Assembly: GCA_049694275.1 (NCBI GenBank)
Contig: JBAVQS010000372.1
Location: 1-6,993, forward strand
DNA: 6,993 bases
Source of the DNA: JBAVQS01 sp049694275
Lineage (GTDB): Bacteria; Chloroflexota; Anaerolineae; UBA4142; SHND01
Reading direction: 5' to 3'
Notes under the pieces: generated by a model
The model's database searches: none
What the model was told of the DNA's origin: nothing
The model's input: the letters and a program-made list of their open reading frames with translations, nothing else
Translations under genes and position numbers: made by a program
Shown: piece by piece, positions 5,217 through 6,993 of the stretch
Layout: each line of letters opens with the position of its first letter
Numbering within the stretch: the first letter of the stretch is position 1

Positions 5217-6218
5217 CTCTGGTAAAAAGTGACGTGGTAGTTCGGTTGTAACGAGACTGCAACTACCGCGTTTTCTTTTACCCAGATCCGCTCGAAAATC
5301 AGGTGTAACAGCCGCTGCTGCTCCTCCGGGTCGTTCTCCGCCTTTGCCCAGTGCTGCTCAAAGTGCGTTAACAGGTCCGCTGCCACTTCCAAGTCATCGA
5401 CCGGGATGGGTTTCAACTCCTCCAACTCCTACTGGAGCCCCAGCCGCTTTTCCAGATACTCGTCCTTGTTCGTGATAAAGCCATGGTCCCATCGAAAATC
5501 CATCCGCTCGATCACGGCTTCGATCTCCGCCACACGCGCTTTCACCTTTTCATCACCCAGCAAATCGCCAATCGCCTGGATGGCTTTCTCCTTCCAATCC
5601 GCCGGCGGTTTCATCGTCCGCACGAACTCCACGATCTGCTGCTCGACCTCATCGGCGCCAATCCCACTCTCGGTGTACTCTTCGCCCCGCTCCCGCGCCC
5701 GGCAGCGATAATAGCGGTACCCGTGGACCGCTTGCGCCCGTAGCTTTGCTCACATCCGCCACAGTAAATCAGCCCACTCAGCGGGTAGACCCGGACCTGG
5801 GGCTTGCCAAGTGATGCGCCGCCGCTTTGGCACGCACGGCCTGACATCGATTGAACAATTCTTCATCAATGATCGCCTTGTGCTGGCCCTTGAACTATTG
5901 AACCTCGGCATTCACATTGCGGCTGCCATTCGAATTGCGTTGGTAGGGTTGATAGCGCACATAGCCGAGGTAAGTCCGGTTCTGCAACAAATCGCGCATC
6001 GTCTCATTCGAGAAGAGCCGGCCCTTCTTGGTGCGATAGCCTTCCCGGTTGACCCGGTGTGCGACTTCCGTATCACTCACCTTGCCAGGGGCATAGGTCT
6101 CGAATGCGAGCCGCACGCCCTGGGCTTCGTGCGCGTTGACGACGAGTTGTTTCTCCTCGCTCTTGTTATAGCCGAAGGGTGCCTGGTTGTTGTGAAACCC
6201 TTGCTCCGCCCGCTCGCA
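5204..6218 (-). pseudogene. Large serine recombinase, decayed and N-terminally truncated
   Basis: Reading the minus strand from 6218 down gives pieces of one large serine recombinase. The recombinase domain starts at ERAEQGFHNNQAPFGYNK and continues through RLAFETYAPGKVSDTEVAHRVN and NRTYLGYVRYQPY. A zinc-ribbon part follows (YPLSGLIYCGGC...YYRC), then a helical coiled-coil part and a C-terminal block (LLHLIFERIWVKENAVVAVSL). The lesions are an in-frame TAG at 5895-5897 (where FKGQHKAIIDEELF should continue, probably from Trp), a one-base deletion near 5805-5816, a second near 5718-5724 in the zinc ribbon, and another TAG at 5429-5431. The N-terminal catalytic domain with the nucleophilic serine is absent from the window. 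The enzyme cannot work. Its C-terminus ends at the tRNA-derived repeat, which suggests it once integrated at tRNA-Asp. Confidence 0.88.
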
Positions 6219-6222
6219 CGCC

Positions 6223-6516
6223 GTGACCGTGCACAGCGTCAGGCAGATACGCCTGCAGCATCAGTGGTATCACCCACTGGACCAAAGCCGCCAGGCCACC
6301 GAGTTGAGCGGTTATTTGACGGCGAGGGGCTTGGCCCAGCGCCTTGGCGTTGACCGCTCATGGGTCTATCGCCGCTTGGAACAGGGTGAGATTGATGGAC
6401 GGTATGTCAAACGGGACCCGGAGAGCAGCATTTACCTGATTACCAACGACGAGCAATTGATCGAACGTTTGCGCCAGGCAGTACAGCGCAAACCTCTTTC
6501 GCATGGAGGCATTTAA
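6223..6516 (+). CDS. Helix-turn-helix protein, probably an N-terminally truncated remnant
   Basis: The frame encodes up to 97 residues. Residues about 30-60 hold a clear helix-turn-helix (YLTARGLAQRLGVDRSWVYRRLEQGEI), followed by RDPESSIYLITNDEQLIERLRQAVQRK. Such MerR- or excisionase-like domains occur at the ends of transposase and recombinase proteins and as small regulators; I cannot name the family. The GTG start at 6223 has no ribosome binding site, and the first 28 residues read like the interior of a longer protein. The frame begins just past the truncated recombinase edge at about 6218. I infer that it is the 3' part of a gene cut by the neighbouring element, though a short independent regulator is possible. 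Confidence 0.5.
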   Translation: MTVHSVRQIRLQHQWYHPLDQSRQATELSGYLTARGLAQRLGVDRSWVYRRLEQGEIDGRYVKRDPESSIYLITNDEQLIERLRQAVQRKPLSHGGI

Positions 6517-6530
6517 ATGGACGCGCTAGA

Positions 6531-6993
6531 GCCGACCAGTGCATGCACCTTCGCATCCGGGATGTTGTGATAATCGCAATCCGGATTCGGGCAGGCATAT
6601 CCCTCGGTGTTGATGGTTTTGCGTCGTCTACGCCGACTTTTCCGCTGGCGCCATGGAGGGACCGGAGTAGCGACAAGCTGGACAATCTTCCAGGGAGCGC
6701 GGGTGGGGTAGGCGTGGGGGCTTGGACGCGGTTGGTTGGGCAGCAGGCCGCTTCGGCTGCGTAACGGGAAATAGTCCTCGCAAGTTGGCGAGGCCGAGCA
6801 GGATGAGCAAGACCAGGACGAGCCAGGCAGAAAGGTGGTGCAGCGGCTCAGAGGCCGTCCTGGGGACATGCGGTATCCGAGCTCCCCAGCAAACGACATA
6901 GGCGGAGAGGAGCAAGGATACGCAAGACACCCGGAGAGTCAAGCGGGGAGAATTACCTCGGTGCGGCCGGTCTGGATGCCTGCGAATTATCCA
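6531..6993 (-). pseudogene. Transposase fragment, frameshifted and truncated at both visible ends
   Basis: Minus-strand reading from the window edge gives a hydrophobic stretch (LSAWLVLVLLILLGLANLRGLFP), a Pro-rich part and RSLEDCPACR in one frame. Near 6665-6672 the signal moves to another frame as TPVPPWRQRKSRR, then NTEGYACPNPDCDYHNIPDAKVHALVG. The last block matches, from memory, the zinc-ribbon start of insertion-sequence transposases common in Ktedonobacteria, in which a second Cys pair and the catalytic core follow. Here similarity stops at about 6531, and the tail reads SSASI then stop. The catalytic domain is missing and the frame is broken, so it is a relic. The frame remains open to the right edge, so the true start is not visible. 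Confidence 0.65.

Noticed and set aside
6517..6570. 17-codon plus-strand frame (MDALEPTSACTFASGML) behind a good GGAGG at 6505-6509.
   Set aside because: The spacing is good, but the frame lies antisense to the transposase fragment and crosses its breakpoint, so it is most likely accidental.
1..6993. CRISPR array or long tandem repeats.
   Set aside because: No regularly spaced repeats were seen on reading the window.

Overview
The window is bacterial, of moderate GC content. It looks like a tRNA-anchored accessory region, with two integrated elements side by side and transposon debris on the right. The primase-helicase and the right-hand transposase fragment resemble, from memory, proteins common in Chloroflexota of the Ktedonobacteria type. 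That placement is inference only; there is no ribosomal or housekeeping protein here to test it.

Layout, left to right. Positions 1-182 hold no gene I can support. A near-consensus sigma-70 promoter (183-211) drives a tRNA-Asp (227-301, anticodon GTC), followed by a strong intrinsic terminator (314-347). After a gap of about 200 bases comes an unrecognised 237-residue protein on the plus strand (553-1266). Converging on it from the minus strand are a 112-residue hypothetical protein (1305-1643) and, upstream of that, a large fused archaeo-eukaryotic-type primase plus SF2 helicase (1765-4263, 832 residues). This fusion matches the domain family I recall Pfam naming the TOTE conflict-system AEP. 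A complete HigB-HigA toxin-antitoxin operon (4538-5135) follows on the plus strand, under a consensus promoter embedded in a 39-bp near-perfect palindrome.

The last 13 bases of the tRNA (289-301) recur exactly at 5204-5216 in the same orientation. On the minus strand the second copy encodes part of the Ser-Gly-Ser-Asp-Gly tail of a large serine recombinase whose broken gene fills 5204-6218. The simplest reading is two tRNA-Asp-targeted elements in tandem. The element next to the tRNA (about 302-5203) carries the primase-helicase and the toxin-antitoxin pair. The element to its right retains only a decayed recombinase with two nonsense codons, two frameshifts and no catalytic N-terminus.

From about 6219 to the end are remnants: a plus-strand helix-turn-helix protein probably lacking its original N-terminus (6223-6516), and a minus-strand transposase fragment with a zinc-ribbon start, frameshifted and cut off at about 6530.

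Functionally, the 302-5203 segment looks like a small cargo island: a predicted nucleic-acid conflict or defence enzyme, two uncharacterised proteins, and an addiction module that would help keep it in the chromosome. The two most useful leads are the tRNA-derived direct repeat bounding it and the unusual higBA promoter, which is symmetric and appears to give a leaderless toxin message ahead of an antitoxin with a perfect ribosome binding site.
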